In this document: positions 47,986 to 58,330 of the stretch, one piece after another
Numbering within the stretch: position 1 is the first letter of the stretch
How the letters are laid out: every line of letters starts with the position of its first letter
Assembly: GCF_041296385.1 (NCBI RefSeq)
Contig: NC_091023.1
Span: forward strand, 25,855,924-25,919,923
Length of the DNA stretch: 64,000 bases
Direction of reading: 5' to 3'
From: Aphelocoma coerulescens
Taxonomy: Eukaryota; Chordata; Aves; Passeriformes; Corvidae
Position numbers and translations under genes: made by a program
Notes under the pieces: generated by a model
Told to the model about the DNA's origin: nothing
Seen by the model: only the letters and a program-made list of their open reading frames with translations
Database searches by the model: none

Positions 47986-50644
47986 ACACCCTGCTGCTGG
48001 CCAGCCTCTGTATAAAAGATCCAGTATCACAATCCTAAATTCCCAGGTTTTAATTTGTTGCTGAACCAACGAAAGCAACAGAAAGAGGACAGAACTCTCT
48101 GAGGATGCAGGAACTCGGGGGTTTCCCTGCAGGACACCCCAGCGGGGTCATGCCAAGTGAAGTGGCTTTGCCAGGGATTTGTGTGCTGTGGGAAGAACTC
48201 GCCCTCCTGGAACAGAACTTCAGCTAACATAAAACAGATAAGATAGGAACCCAAACCCCAGGCCGGCTGCAGAATGGGTTAATCCAGCAGCACCTCGGGG
48301 CTCTGTGACCTCCATAAATACTTTCCACCCCAGCATTTGCCAGCAGCATGTTTTGCAAGAGCTGCCTGGGTGCTCTTGCAGACACATCTACTCATACAGG
48401 ATTTCCCCCCCAGGCCCTCCGAGCGCAGCTGCCCGAGCTCACAGACCCTGCTGGAATCAGGAAGGAGCAGAACATTGGGAGGTTTTACAGTCAGAGCCTC
48501 CCAGTGCGAGGACAGACCTCGAGCCCCAGCAAAGTGTGCATGGAAAGGAGCTGTGCAATGCACACCTCGTTGGGCAACAAGGCACCAAATCTGCTTTGTA
48601 AATGGTGTTCCATCTGAGAGAAATTCTGTTGTCATCAGAAACCAGCCCAGCTCACGCACTGCTGCACTTCAGGGTCTTCTGTAATAGCTGAACTGTGCTG
48701 CACTGGCTGAAGCAATGAAAGGGAAAAGAACTGATCAGCCTGTAAATGAACCAGCTCGTAAGTGTTTAGTAAGTGTTTCTTGTTCACAATTCATTACTTC
48801 CCACATGTAATTGAATAAATCTTAATAAAAAAGGAGGTTCTATTGTGCTGGCTTTAGACTGGACCCAGGAGAGCTGAAGAAACATCCAGGAGGCAGAAAA
48901 AGAAAGAGAAAACTCACAGGCAGACTAGAAGAGTCCCTGTACTTCTGGAAGAGAAAATACCCCCTGGAAAGCAGCAGGTGATGGCTGCTGGAGCATCCCT
49001 GCCCTCAGCAGAGGCCTCTGCACAGCCCCTCTCCCACAGGATAAATCTCTGGGTACATGGAAAACGCAGTAAGTTATGGCTGCTTCTGTCAGCTGTGAAA
49101 AATGGACACACTTAAAACGGAGCAGAGGCTCAAATCCATCAGCTGCAACAGAAGTTAAGCACCTGCTTTATTCCCTGTGACTGGTGGATCTGCTAAATGA
49201 GGGATACTCCACTTACTAAGCCAAGAAACAGAGGTGGCTGAAGGTGTGTGCAGGGAGCTCCTGCAGCCACAGCCCTGGGCACAGCCCAGCTACCCCCACA
49301 CCCATCCCAGAATCTCTCATTAATTACATTTTTCTATGGCTTAAAAACTCCCTCTCCATCAGGTTTGGGGGTGGAGTATCCAACCCTACAGAAATTTTTC
49401 TCCCCAAGCTCTTTGCAGGTTTCTCCCCCAGGCTGGGCACGTTTTGGTGCAGCAGAACAGAGAGATGAACATCGCTGTCAGCTTTTGGGTGATGCCTTTT
49501 GGACGTGGCACCAGCCTGGTCCTGGGTCAGGATGTGTCCCTGCACCAGGGCTTTTGCAGGGCAATCTGTGGAGGACGCCTCAGACAGGGGATCACAACCC
49601 TTCATGGGAACACTGCGTGCTACACTTGTGCTCCTCAGTGAGGGCACAAGTTTTAAATCATGTCTGCACAGACTAACACCATGGAAAGGGCATAATTAGA
49701 GAGAAACGAGGCAAATGGGGATTTTTCTGTGGCTACTGACACCAACCTTTTCAAACACAACTGCAATGTGGGACTAGGATCATCAGAAGGAGCAAAGGGA
49801 TTTCCCATTAAAGGGTGGCAAGTTTCCAGGCCAGAAGCCCCAGGTAATGAGAGGATCTTGCTCGGGGACGGCAGTGCTCCTGCCAGCCCGGGAATTGCTC
49901 CTGGCACAGCTCTGCTCCGAGCATGGCATCCCTGGGATGCCGATCAAGCCTTGGGACACTCTCCCATTTCATCCCCCCAGCACTGTGGGCTCAGTTCCCT
50001 CTCTCTTTCCGAGCTCTGTAACCCCAACTTGCTCCAAGGGTGCCCAGCCAGCCCAGCAGCATGGTGGCACAAAGGCCTTTGCCATTTCTCCCGGTCCTGA
50101 CTCCAAGGCCGCTCTTTCACAGTCCCACTCCTCCCTGGACACTGTCTCCAAACACCACCAAATTTCCCCATCCAGCAGTGAAAGCTGGGACACAACTGTG
50201 CTGGATCCATAAAAATACCAGTCACGGTGTCTTATTTCAGTTTTAAGCTCAGACCAGCCACAGGCAAAGATCAACCTCTTGGGAAAGCAAATGTTTCAAA
50301 GAAAATTTGCTTTTATTAGAAGCAGAGAGAACTTGTTGACTTTCCATAGAGGACGTCATCCTTTTAAAGGGAACCTCTCTGGCAGCAAAGCACAACGACA
50401 ATTGCCGGACTAAGCACGCCGATGTCTTCTTCACCCACCACCCCCAGCCAACCCCTCTGTCCCCAGGCTGTTCCAGCTTCCTGCATGGATGACACCCTTT
50501 CCCTTGGACACCCTTTCCAACCCGAAAGCCACATATTTCCCAGCCTGAACCCAGCCAGGGTTTTGGGCTCTCAGTCCTTTTGCTCCATAGGGAGGGTGAG
50601 GGTCTCAAGGTTCAGGACCTGAGCAGCAAAATTCAGTGTGATTT

Positions 50645-50779
50645 CAGTGTTCCAGGCCAGGCTGGACGAGGCTTGGAGCAACCTGTTCCAGTGGGAGGTG
50701 TCCCTGCCCATGGCAGGGGTGGCACTGGACGAGCTTTTAGGTCCCTTCCCACCCAAACCATTCCATGATTCTGCGATTA
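50645..50779 (+). mobile_element. CR1 LINE 3' fragment
   Basis: CCAGGCCAGGCTGGACGAGG to ACCATTCCATGATTCTGCGA; ends about 220 bp from the Kvbeta1.2 exon. Confidence 0.9.
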
Positions 50780-50889
50780 ACGTTAGAAGAGAAGGACCAA
50801 ATTCAGAGTTTTAAGAGAAGAGGCCACATGCATTCAGCTTTGCTCGAAGTTATCCTAATTCTCACAGTGCCCAGAAAAATCAGAGAAGT

Positions 50890-51345
50890 CACTGCGGGGC
50901 TCAGCCGCTGCCAGCGCACCCAGAGGCGCGCCCGGGTTCCTCCCTCAGCCCGGCTCTCCGGGCGCTACGGAGCAGCCCAAGGCTGTGCCCACCTACCTGT
51001 ACCTCATGCCGCTCTGGGCGCGGGTGCTGTCGTGCAGGGACAGCCCGTGCAGGTGCAGGAACCTCTCCAGCTGCTTCCTCTCGGCGCTGGGGCTGCGCGC
51101 CCCGGGCCAGCCGGCGGCGGGGCCGTGCGCCCTTGGCCCCCGGCTCACCCTGCGGCCCCGCGGCGGCCCCGGCTTGGGCGGGGGGATGTCGGCACACGCC
51201 GGCTTGTACAGGTGCATGGTGCCACCGGGGCCGCCCAATGCGCCCGGGCACTCAGCGGCTCCCGCTGGGCCCGCCGGGAGCAGAGCCCGGAGCCATCCCC
51301 GCCCCGGGGCTGCGCTGCCCGGGACGATCCCGGCGCTCCGGAGGG
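50890..51345 (-). promoter_or_regulatory. CpG island at the Kvbeta1.2 first exon
   Basis: A sharply bounded GC- and CpG-rich block surrounding the exon, with A/T-richer DNA on both sides. It extends about 130 bp upstream of the ATG. It is a likely promoter-proximal island for this isoform. Confidence 0.55.
50997..51217 (-). CDS. KCNAB1: KCNAB1 alternative first exon, Kvbeta1.2 type
   Basis: This exon encodes 73 residues plus two bases, beginning MHLYKPACADIP and ending SGMRY(R). The start and the end (ERFLHLHGLSLHDSTRAQSG) match the mammalian Kvbeta1.2 N-terminus. The middle differs: it is very GC-rich and Pro/Arg/Gly-rich, and about six residues shorter than the human exon as I recall it. 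The ATG is at 51217-51215 with A at -3 (ACCATG). The frame is open upstream, but the earlier apparent start at 51238 is a TTG. The donor after 50997 is GTAGGT, in the same splice phase as the other two first exons. The exon sits in a CpG-rich island of about 450 bp. Confidence 0.93.
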
Positions 51346-51821
51346 GTTTTTCTCCCAGACATTCTTTACATCATTGCAGCCGGCCCGTTTTGGTTGATGC
51401 CCAGGATGGATTTTGGCCAAGATCAGCAATCTTGTTCATCTGCTGAGACCTCTCATGGGCCAGTACTCCAAGGGATGAGGGCTGCTGGTGGGAATAGAGC
51501 ACTGACCCCATTTCCCAGGTCTTATATTTAGATAATGAGAAATATTTGCTTGGGATTCAATCCAAGGCCAATAAACATAAACCAAATACTCTCACAGGGT
51601 GTATTTCAGGCCCTGGGCTGGCCAGATGAACACTGCACGCATCTCCTCTACAACTCCCTAGAACATCTTGTTTTCTCACAGGGCACTGCGAGCTCTCACA
51701 GCTGGGGTTACCTGGTCTGGGAACTTCCCCAGCATCTGCAGCCTCCCGGGGTGTGACAATTATTAATTATGATGTTAACAATGATTTCACCACTGCTAAA
51801 CAGCAAACAAAAAGGTTCTGG

Positions 51822-51970
51822 TTCACAGACTCACAGAACGGTTCGGGCTGGAAGGGACCTTAAAGGCCATCGTATTCCAAACTCCCCTGCTGTGGCCAGG
51901 GCCACCTTCCACTATCCCAGGCTGCTCCAAGCCCTGTCCAACCTGGCCTTGAACAATCCAGGGATGGCTT
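51822..51970 (-). mobile_element. CR1 LINE 3' fragment
   Basis: ACTCACAGAACGGTTCGGGC to AACCTGGCCTTGAACAATCC. Confidence 0.88.
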
Positions 51971-53100
51971 TTATGGTCTTCATCCCTGAAACACCCTGAA
52001 GGGACACAGTGACATTTTCTGGCCACAGCAAACAATCCCGACAAGGTGTGGTTCATACCACTGAGGCAGATGTCTGAGACTCTTCTATTTTCAAAACTCA
52101 CCCATTTCAGCCCCAAATACTTCAGAAAAATAAGTTAAATAATCAAGTGATGGATGTATAATGAACTCAGCTAATCCTTAAATCTTTCAAAGCAGATAAA
52201 GAAAGACTGATCCCAACCCCAGAATATATTTGAAAAGCTCATAATTCAATGTCACAGAGGGGAGTTTGGCAGGGACTGTGGGATTACCCCGTTATTCTTC
52301 CTGTGTGACTGTCGGATCAGGGCACGGGTGGCCCTGGGTGTCCCCAGGAGGGTCCTGCCCAAGGATGGGGGTCCTGTTCCCACAGTACTGACCCCATCGT
52401 GGGGTGCAGGGGGGGATTTCAAGCCCAGCTCTTTGCAGCCCAAGGACACTCAAGGGAGGGCAGCGTGTCCCGAGGCCGTTCCTCGTGGGGACCTTGTGTT
52501 TCCTCCCCGCAGTGTAACTCCAAGGCTGTACCTGTGATCTCTGCTGCAGCTGCCTTTGCTTTCACCTCCTGCCAGCCCCAGCTCTCTGCTCATCTATAAT
52601 GTGAGGTGAACCAGTGCTAAGAAATGTTTCTGCGAGCTCCTCTGAGTTTTTTGGACCCAAGAGTTTTGCTGGTTTGGAGTATCAGGGTCTTTCGACCTGG
52701 ATCAGCATCTTTAGAAACTTAGCTCTCCCAGAAGTTATTCCCCAGGACTTTGTTTTTATGGTGCTGTTCCAGCCCCCGGGTGTGAACCACGGGCTGCTGG
52801 GGCTGGTGGGCACCGGACGCAGAATCTGCCCCCTCCCAGCCCTCAGACCCCTCGTGCTCCCTTCAGGTGCTTGTGAACATTCCTGCATTAATACCCACTT
52901 GCTCCTTCTCTCCGTTTTACTCCCTTTTCTTTTCACTTATCCCCTTCCTAATTTTTATTGCCGTGACATTCCAATTCCTTTCTTACCCAAGCGCATCTGC
53001 AAGAGCTCGGTTTGTGCCGGGCACTGCAGGCATCCCCATCCTGCCTGGGATTAGGGACGATCTCGGCCGATTCTCAGCTGAAATCCCGGCTGCTACCGAA

Positions 53101-53146
53101 GTGAGGTGAAGGAAACCCCCGGAGTGAGGTGAAGGAAACCCCCACC
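53101..53146. repeat. 24 bp tandem duplication
   Basis: GTGAGGTGAAGGAAACCCCC occurs twice with GGA between. Confidence 0.85.
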
Positions 53147-53749
53147 CTCCCTCGCCGGTCCCAGAGCTGCTCCGAGCCGGGGTGCGGCTCCTCGGGACGG
53201 GGACAGCGGCACCCCGGGCAGTTCCTGCTGAGGTTCGATTTCAGAGAGGGTCTGACCCCGCACAGGAGATTGGAGACTCGCACGTCTAATTTCCACTAAT
53301 ACCAAGATCCCCTTATATTTTTTTAAAGGAGCAAGATCGGATTCTGGAGGCTACGACATTTAAGACCGATGGGATGAGAGATGCAGCAGCTGCAGGTTCC
53401 CCCTCCCGGGGGGCTCCTTCCCAGGCTGAGCCCCGCCGCTGCCTGGGCAGGGAGGGGGGGACAGGGACCCTCCTGGCACCCACACCGTCCCTGCTCGGCA
53501 GCAGCAACTTTTCAACTCTATTCAAGCAAAACTACAATCACTTGGACAGATTAGAAACAAGGCTCAACAACCACACGCAGCTTGTGCTGAAGAAGTTATG
53601 GGAATCAAGAGACAAGTTTGCAGGATATTCAGCTCTGTAAAGCGTGAATAACCAGAAAAATCAGACTTGTAAAGACAAAGACCTTTCTATTATTATTACT
53701 ATTGCTATGATTATTACTGCTGCCGTTCTTATAATCACTACTATCGCGA

Positions 53750-54560
53750 CCATGCCGGCCAGCAGCATTCCCGAGGGCAGCGTGCCCCGGGAGGAGCAGG
53801 GACGTACCTGTGGGGCATGCCGGTGGTGTAGGCGATGGTGTACTCGTGGGACAGCTCGCACACGCGCAGGTACCAGTTCATCTCCAGCTCCCGCAGCAGC
53901 GCCAGGCGCCGGGCTCGCTGCTGGGGCTGCCCGGCCCGCGGCCGGCCCTCCTTGCTGCTCTCGGCCGAGCTCTTCAGGGCTCGGTCCCTGCTGCCCAGGG
54001 ACAGCACCGACTGCTTCCTCAGCTTCAGGGACTCATCGGCGCTCTTCCCCCCCACGGTCCCCGTGCGTGCCGCCAGCATTTCTTGTCCTGCCTCGGTGCG
54101 ACGGCTCTGAGCCGCTGCCCTCAAATCATTGAAAGTGATTTCAGCGCGCACGTTCTCCCTCTATAACCTCGCGCCGGCCACAAAGCTGTAATTAGAGACG
54201 TGTCTGCGGGGCTTAACCAGAAAGAAGAGCTGCAACCTTCTCATGGAGACATCTGTAGCGGCTCCCGCATGCCAGCGGCTCCGCAGCCGGGGCGGGGGAC
54301 AGTCCCCAAACGCATCGCACCTCCGCTGGCCCCGGACGGACAAGGGCTTTCGGTGGAGGCTTCTGGAAAACCCGGCCGGCTCCCCAGCGCCGTAAACATC
54401 GGAGGTGAAGTCACACGTGTCACCTTGAGGGCGAACCCTCGCCCACGTGGGCTGGCCCGGGCAAATTGCGGCGCTGTTCGTGCCGGCCGCGACCCGGAGC
54501 ATCCCCGTGCCCATCGCTTGGCCACGCCGGCGCTGAGCCGGCCGCTCTGCCCTCCTGCTC
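53750..54560 (-). promoter_or_regulatory. CpG-rich island at the Kvbeta1.3 first exon
   Basis: Dense CpG dinucleotides cover the exon and about 480 bp upstream of the ATG (examples at 54158-54176, 54285-54345 and 54380-54560). This is the expected place of the distal KCNAB1 promoter. I see no convincing TATA box at a fixed spacing; the transcription start is not determined. Confidence 0.55.
53808..54079 (-). CDS. KCNAB1: KCNAB1 alternative first exon, Kvbeta1.3 type
   Basis: This exon encodes 90 residues plus two bases of an Arg codon, beginning MLAARTG and ending TTGMPH(R). The first seven residues match the mammalian Kvbeta1.3 inactivation ball. The body (LRKQS, RARRLALLRELEMNWYL) is clearly related but diverged, and is about one residue shorter than the human exon as I recall it. 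The start ATG is at 54079-54077 with G at -3. It is the first ATG in this frame: the open frame continues upstream but the next candidate is a GTG at 54151. The donor after 53808 is GTACGT. The phase (AG + G of the next exon) matches the common exon at 17589. The exon lies in a CpG-rich block. It is the most distal first exon, 6.1 kb from the predicted GMPS 3' end. Confidence 0.95.
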
Positions 54561-55369
54561 CTCCTCCCGCAGCTCCTCGGGTCACCCCATCCAGCAGGGA
54601 CTCCCATTCTCCAAGGCATCTGTAGAAATTTGGGGATTTGGTCACCCCTAGGATGAGAACAAAGTTCGGAGTGTTCCCGAGCAAACGGTGTTTGGAAAAT
54701 GTATGAAAGGGCAGACACCGGAATCGCATTAATTCCCATCTCCGGTCTGAAATGTAAAAGCTGATACAGAGATTACAGCTCTAATCACAGCAGCCACTTT
54801 GGGAGCGCGGGCAGAGCCGTGTGCCGACAGAGCAGGCAGAGCAAAACCCCCTCTAACACAGCGGCATTTTAAAGCCATCGCCTCAAAAGCTTTGCAATCA
54901 CCCCAAAGCGGAGCCGTCACCCCCCTGCGCCCCGCAGGGTCTCCCGGGGGTGGGGGCCGGCTGGAAGGGTTCCTGGAATCAGGGCAAGGTCTCTGGTGCC
55001 CCACCTGAGCCTTGCAGATCCCCAAGGCTGGAAGCCCCCCCAGCCTCTTTCCAACACCCATCCCAAAGCTGCCAGGCTCCAAGCAGTGCCCGGTGGCCCC
55101 GCCTTCCCCCACCGCTTCCCCGGAGGGTTCGGGTCCCCGCTTCCCTCCGTCCCTCCCCCCCGGGCACTCCCGGCTGCGGCCGGGTCCCCTCTCAGCCAGG
55201 TGGGACCAGCTGGACTCTCACCACCCCCGGTCCGGGGTCCCCCCAGCCCTGGGGACCCTCTGAGCCAGACCCAGTGGCGGGTGAGGTGTGCTGGGAGCCC
55301 GGCAGGGTCCGTCCTGCTCTGCAGCCACACACGGCTGCTCACCGTGCTTCCAGAGGAGTTACAGGACAA

Positions 55370-55388
55370 CCCCCCCCCCCCCCCCCCC
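55370..55388. repeat. Poly-C run of 19
   Basis: Uninterrupted C followed by TTTTT, 1.3 kb upstream of the Kvbeta1.3 start codon. Confidence 0.9.
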
Positions 55389-56339
55389 TTTTTGGCTGCT
55401 CTTCCAGAAAGCAGTTCCATTACCTTTAGGAATAAATCCTATAAAATGTACCTCCGACAAGAACTGGTGCTATCCGACCTATTTAGCAGACATGGCACCA
55501 AAACATTCACTGGAAGTTTTGCAAAACTCTAAAAAAAACGACTCAAACTTTGAGCTGTTAAAACATTCTAGCTCTGTGCCTGATCCAACGTGTTTCCTCC
55601 TTTATCCTTAAAGTCTTTCCCAGAAAGAAAAAGGTTTCCAGCAACTCCAGAGCCTTTAAACCAACCCTGAGCAGTGAGGCAGTGCATACTTATTTTACAC
55701 GTGCTCGAGTGGAAGCCTTGTAAGATCCCTCAGGTCCTTCCGTGTGGAAGAAGTTGGTTATCACAAGTCAAATAAAGTTCTCAAAGAGCTGCATAAAAGG
55801 CGCATTGTGCTTCCTCAGCCTCCCGTGTTTGTCATTCTCTTAACCACAGAAACACTCCGCTGCTTCCAAAGACGCTGAAAGGTATCAGTCACCTCAGAGG
55901 TAAATTAAATTAAAGCAGCTGCTGGCGATTTGTCCCTCTCTCAGTGGGGCATTGTTGGGGTATCGCGGGCCATTGTGCGGCTGGATGTTCCCTAATGTGG
56001 CACTTAGGCCAGCGGATATCGTGTCCCGGGTGATTCTATAGCCTGGCGCGTAAGGAGAGCCCGGCTCGCCTTATAAAAATTGCAGAACGATTGATTTCCT
56101 GAAAGCAAAGCTGCCGTGAAATATTGATACTGGAATCCTCGGTTCCCAGCGCCGCGGGCATCCAGCGGGACACGCCGGAGCGCTGGGGACAAGCCCACCC
56201 CAAAACCCTCCAGCTGCCGTACCAAAAACAGGAGCAGGGTGTGATGGTCGAGTGAGCAACATTTCAAACCGATCCCTGCTCAGGGCTGGGGGCTCCTCCT
56301 GCCTTCTGTATTCCTTTTATAGTCCTTTTTCTAGGCAAA

Positions 56340-56515
56340 CATCTGTTAAAGTAATATGTAATATTATAACTATGCACTTCTAACTTATCTGTACACTGTA
56401 TAAACACACAGAAACATCTTTAGGAGCTCATTATAAATTATAACTGATTATTATATTAATTATATAATATTATAGAACTTACATTTATTAATAAATTACT
56501 CTAGGTTTTGAAAAT
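56340..56515. other. A/T-rich block
   Basis: Strongly A/T-rich, with ATTATATTAATTATATAATA near 56449-56468, in otherwise GC-rich intergenic DNA. No gene seen. Confidence 0.7.
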
Positions 56516-57194
56516 TTCTCTGTCTCTTCTTAAAACACTTTCTAAAATCTGATTTTTATTCCAGCTGCAGTCCCTAGAGCTGCACACATAATAGGGGAAC
56601 CACCTCCTGCCGAGGGGTCTCCCAGGGACTCCCCTCTCCTGTCCCCGCCCCGTGTTAATCTCCTTGTGCCCAGAGCAATGCCCTGCATGTACAGGGAATT
56701 AAACACAATCCTGAGCTCCTGGAGCCAAGGGAGGGCCCGGGAACACCGAGGGGTGCAGAGGGACACAACAGCCTTAAACCAGCCCTAAACCAGCCCTAAA
56801 AGAGCCTTAAACCCCCAGTGCTGTTTGTGCCACTGGTTTTAAAGCAGAACATTTCAGTAGCACCCAGCCTGGAGCCGCCAGGATCAGAGCTCGGGATTAA
56901 TCCATTTTCCGCTGGCTCAGGCACCCTTTTAGCCAAACCTCCTGTTTTCAGATGTAAATAAGAGAAGCTTCTAAAGCCCCTGCAGCAGCTGTTTTCTGCT
57001 CGAGGAAGCAGGAGGTCGCCTGGATGAGTTAATGCACCGCACACAGGGCCCCTTTTAAACCTGGTTTAAAATCTCCTAAGCAGTTTTCCAGCAGGATGTG
57101 CCGTTCCAGTGACACCTCTGTGCTGGCCAACAAGACCCTGCAATGTCACACACAGGAAGCCCATCCTGACTTCCTGCACCACAAATTTATTTTG

Positions 57195-57588
57195 ATAGAG
57201 TGGAGGAATGCTTTGGGTGGGAAGGGACCTCAAAGCCCACCCAGTGCCACCCCTGCCATGGCAGGGACACCTTCCACTGTGCCAGGCTGCTCCCAGCTCC
57301 TGTGTCCAGCCTGGCCTTGGGCACTGCCAGGGATCCAGGGGCAGCCCCAGCTGCTCTGGGCACCCTGTGCCAGGGCCTCCCCACCCTCCCAGGGAACAAT
57401 TCCTTCCCAAGATCCCATCCGTCCCTGCCCTCTGGCACTGGGAAGCCATTCCCTGTGTCCTGTCCCTCCATGCCTTGTCCCCAGTCCCTCTCCAGCTCTG
57501 CTGGAGCCCCTTTAGGTCCTGGAGGGGCTCTGAGCTCTCCCTGGAGCCTTCTCCTCTCCAGGTGAGCACCCCCAGCTCTCCCAGCCTG
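57195..57588 (-). mobile_element. CR1 LINE 3' end, longest copy
   Basis: From GAGTGGAGGAATGCTTTGGG through the common body to CTTCTCCTCTCCAGGTGAGC and CCAGCCTGTC. It is very similar to 6139-6515 along its length, with a short extension. Confidence 0.93.
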
Positions 57589-58198
57589 TCAGTGTCTCGT
57601 TCCAGAGTAAAGGAATGCAGGACACACGGTCTGATCCTGCAATTCCCCAATAATTCTACTAAAACACGTTTACAATTCATCCTCTCTCAGAATGATCTCA
57701 AAATCCACCCCTGCTCTGCACATCCCACAGCAGCCTCTCAGTATCTGCTCCCCACATTTTCTCAGCTCCGTACCCGCACACCCCAAACCTCTGCACACAC
57801 AGACAGGATCCTCTGGAGACACACAAATGAGCAGCAGTTAATCACCTGGAAGGCCCTGTTTAGAGAGATTTAAGCAGAAAACCCCAAGCCTTGCCCAGGC
57901 ACAAGGATTTGGGATGTAGTTGTCAGTGATCCGTAAGCAAACCAACGAGTTTGGTCCCACAGGAGCCCAGTCATTCCCACCTCCTGATCCAATTAGCCAT
58001 GGAACTCAGGCTCTGCTGCTCCCAGCTCTCCTCTGCTCCAGGTAATTGAAACCCCATCAGGGAAAGATTCATTAAAGTGTTTAATTGGGTTTAAGTGGCT
58101 CGCCCTGCTCTGACAGCGCTCAAATGTGGTGGCTTATGAACCTCTGCTCGGCCAGCAGGTTTGTGCCTGGGCATCCTCAGCAAACCTGCTTCCACAGC

Positions 58199-58330
58199 AT
58201 GGAATCGTGGTCAGCCAGCTTTTAAAGGACCTCTAAGATCATCGAGTCCACCTGTTAACCCAAATCCCGAGAGCAGCCCCTCGGAGAGCTCCCAGCTGCC
58301 TCCCTGAAGGGCACCAGGTCACAGCAGCCT
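58199..58330 (-). mobile_element. CR1 LINE 3' fragment, other subfamily
   Basis: CATGGAATCGTGGTCAGCCA, then TCTAAGATCATCGAGTCCAC and CTGTTAACCC. The ATCGAGTCCA type differs from the majority copies; the end is uncertain. Confidence 0.65.

Larger units (their letters stand above)
37946..50996 (-). other. KCNAB1 intron between the Kvbeta1.2 and Kvbeta1.1 first exons
   Basis: 13 kb. It holds the CpG island of the Kvbeta1.1 exon, seven CR1 pieces, a poly-C run and an A/G-rich stretch. Parts 38700-41320, 43700-45160 and 47000-50640 show no gene. Some A/T-rich single-copy stretches (40370-40520, 43960-44160, 44430-44560) look like possible conserved elements but are unproven. Confidence 0.7.
51218..53807 (-). 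other. Intron between the Kvbeta1.3 and Kvbeta1.2 first exons
   Basis: 2.6 kb with one CR1 piece and a 24 bp duplication at 53101-53146. Otherwise no exon or repeat is recognised. Confidence 0.7.
3383..54079 (-). other. KCNAB1: KCNAB1 gene, 5' two thirds (partial locus)
   Basis: This is the voltage-gated potassium channel beta-1 subunit gene. The product is a cytoplasmic aldo-keto-reductase-like protein (AKR6 family) that binds the T1 domain of Kv1 channels; its N-terminal ball can cause rapid inactivation. I can follow three alternative first exons and seven common exons, in order and all on the minus strand. With the Kvbeta1.1 first exon the reading frame runs 200 codons without interruption. 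Introns between common exons are about 0.6, 2.0, 0.6, 2.5, 1.3 and 6.7 kb. The first introns are 20.1, 33.4 or 36.2 kb depending on the first exon used. The 3' exons, which encode the second half of the barrel, are outside the window below position 1. Identification rests on near-identity to the known vertebrate protein and on GMPS lying upstream, as in other vertebrates. Confidence 0.97.

Noticed and set aside
51218..51238. Seven-codon extension of the Kvbeta1.2 exon
   Set aside because: It would start at TTG. The ATG at 51217 has a good context and matches the mammalian start.
54080..54151. 24-codon N-terminal extension of the Kvbeta1.3 exon
   Set aside because: The frame is open, but the upstream start is GTG, not ATG; the conserved ball begins at the ATG at 54079.
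57066..57873. Frames of 139-221 codons on both strands near 57.2-57.7 kb
   Set aside because: They lie within a CR1 3' end, which is non-coding in this part. Similar peptides recur at every CR1 copy, for example near 6.2, 15.3, 20.5 and 32.6 kb.
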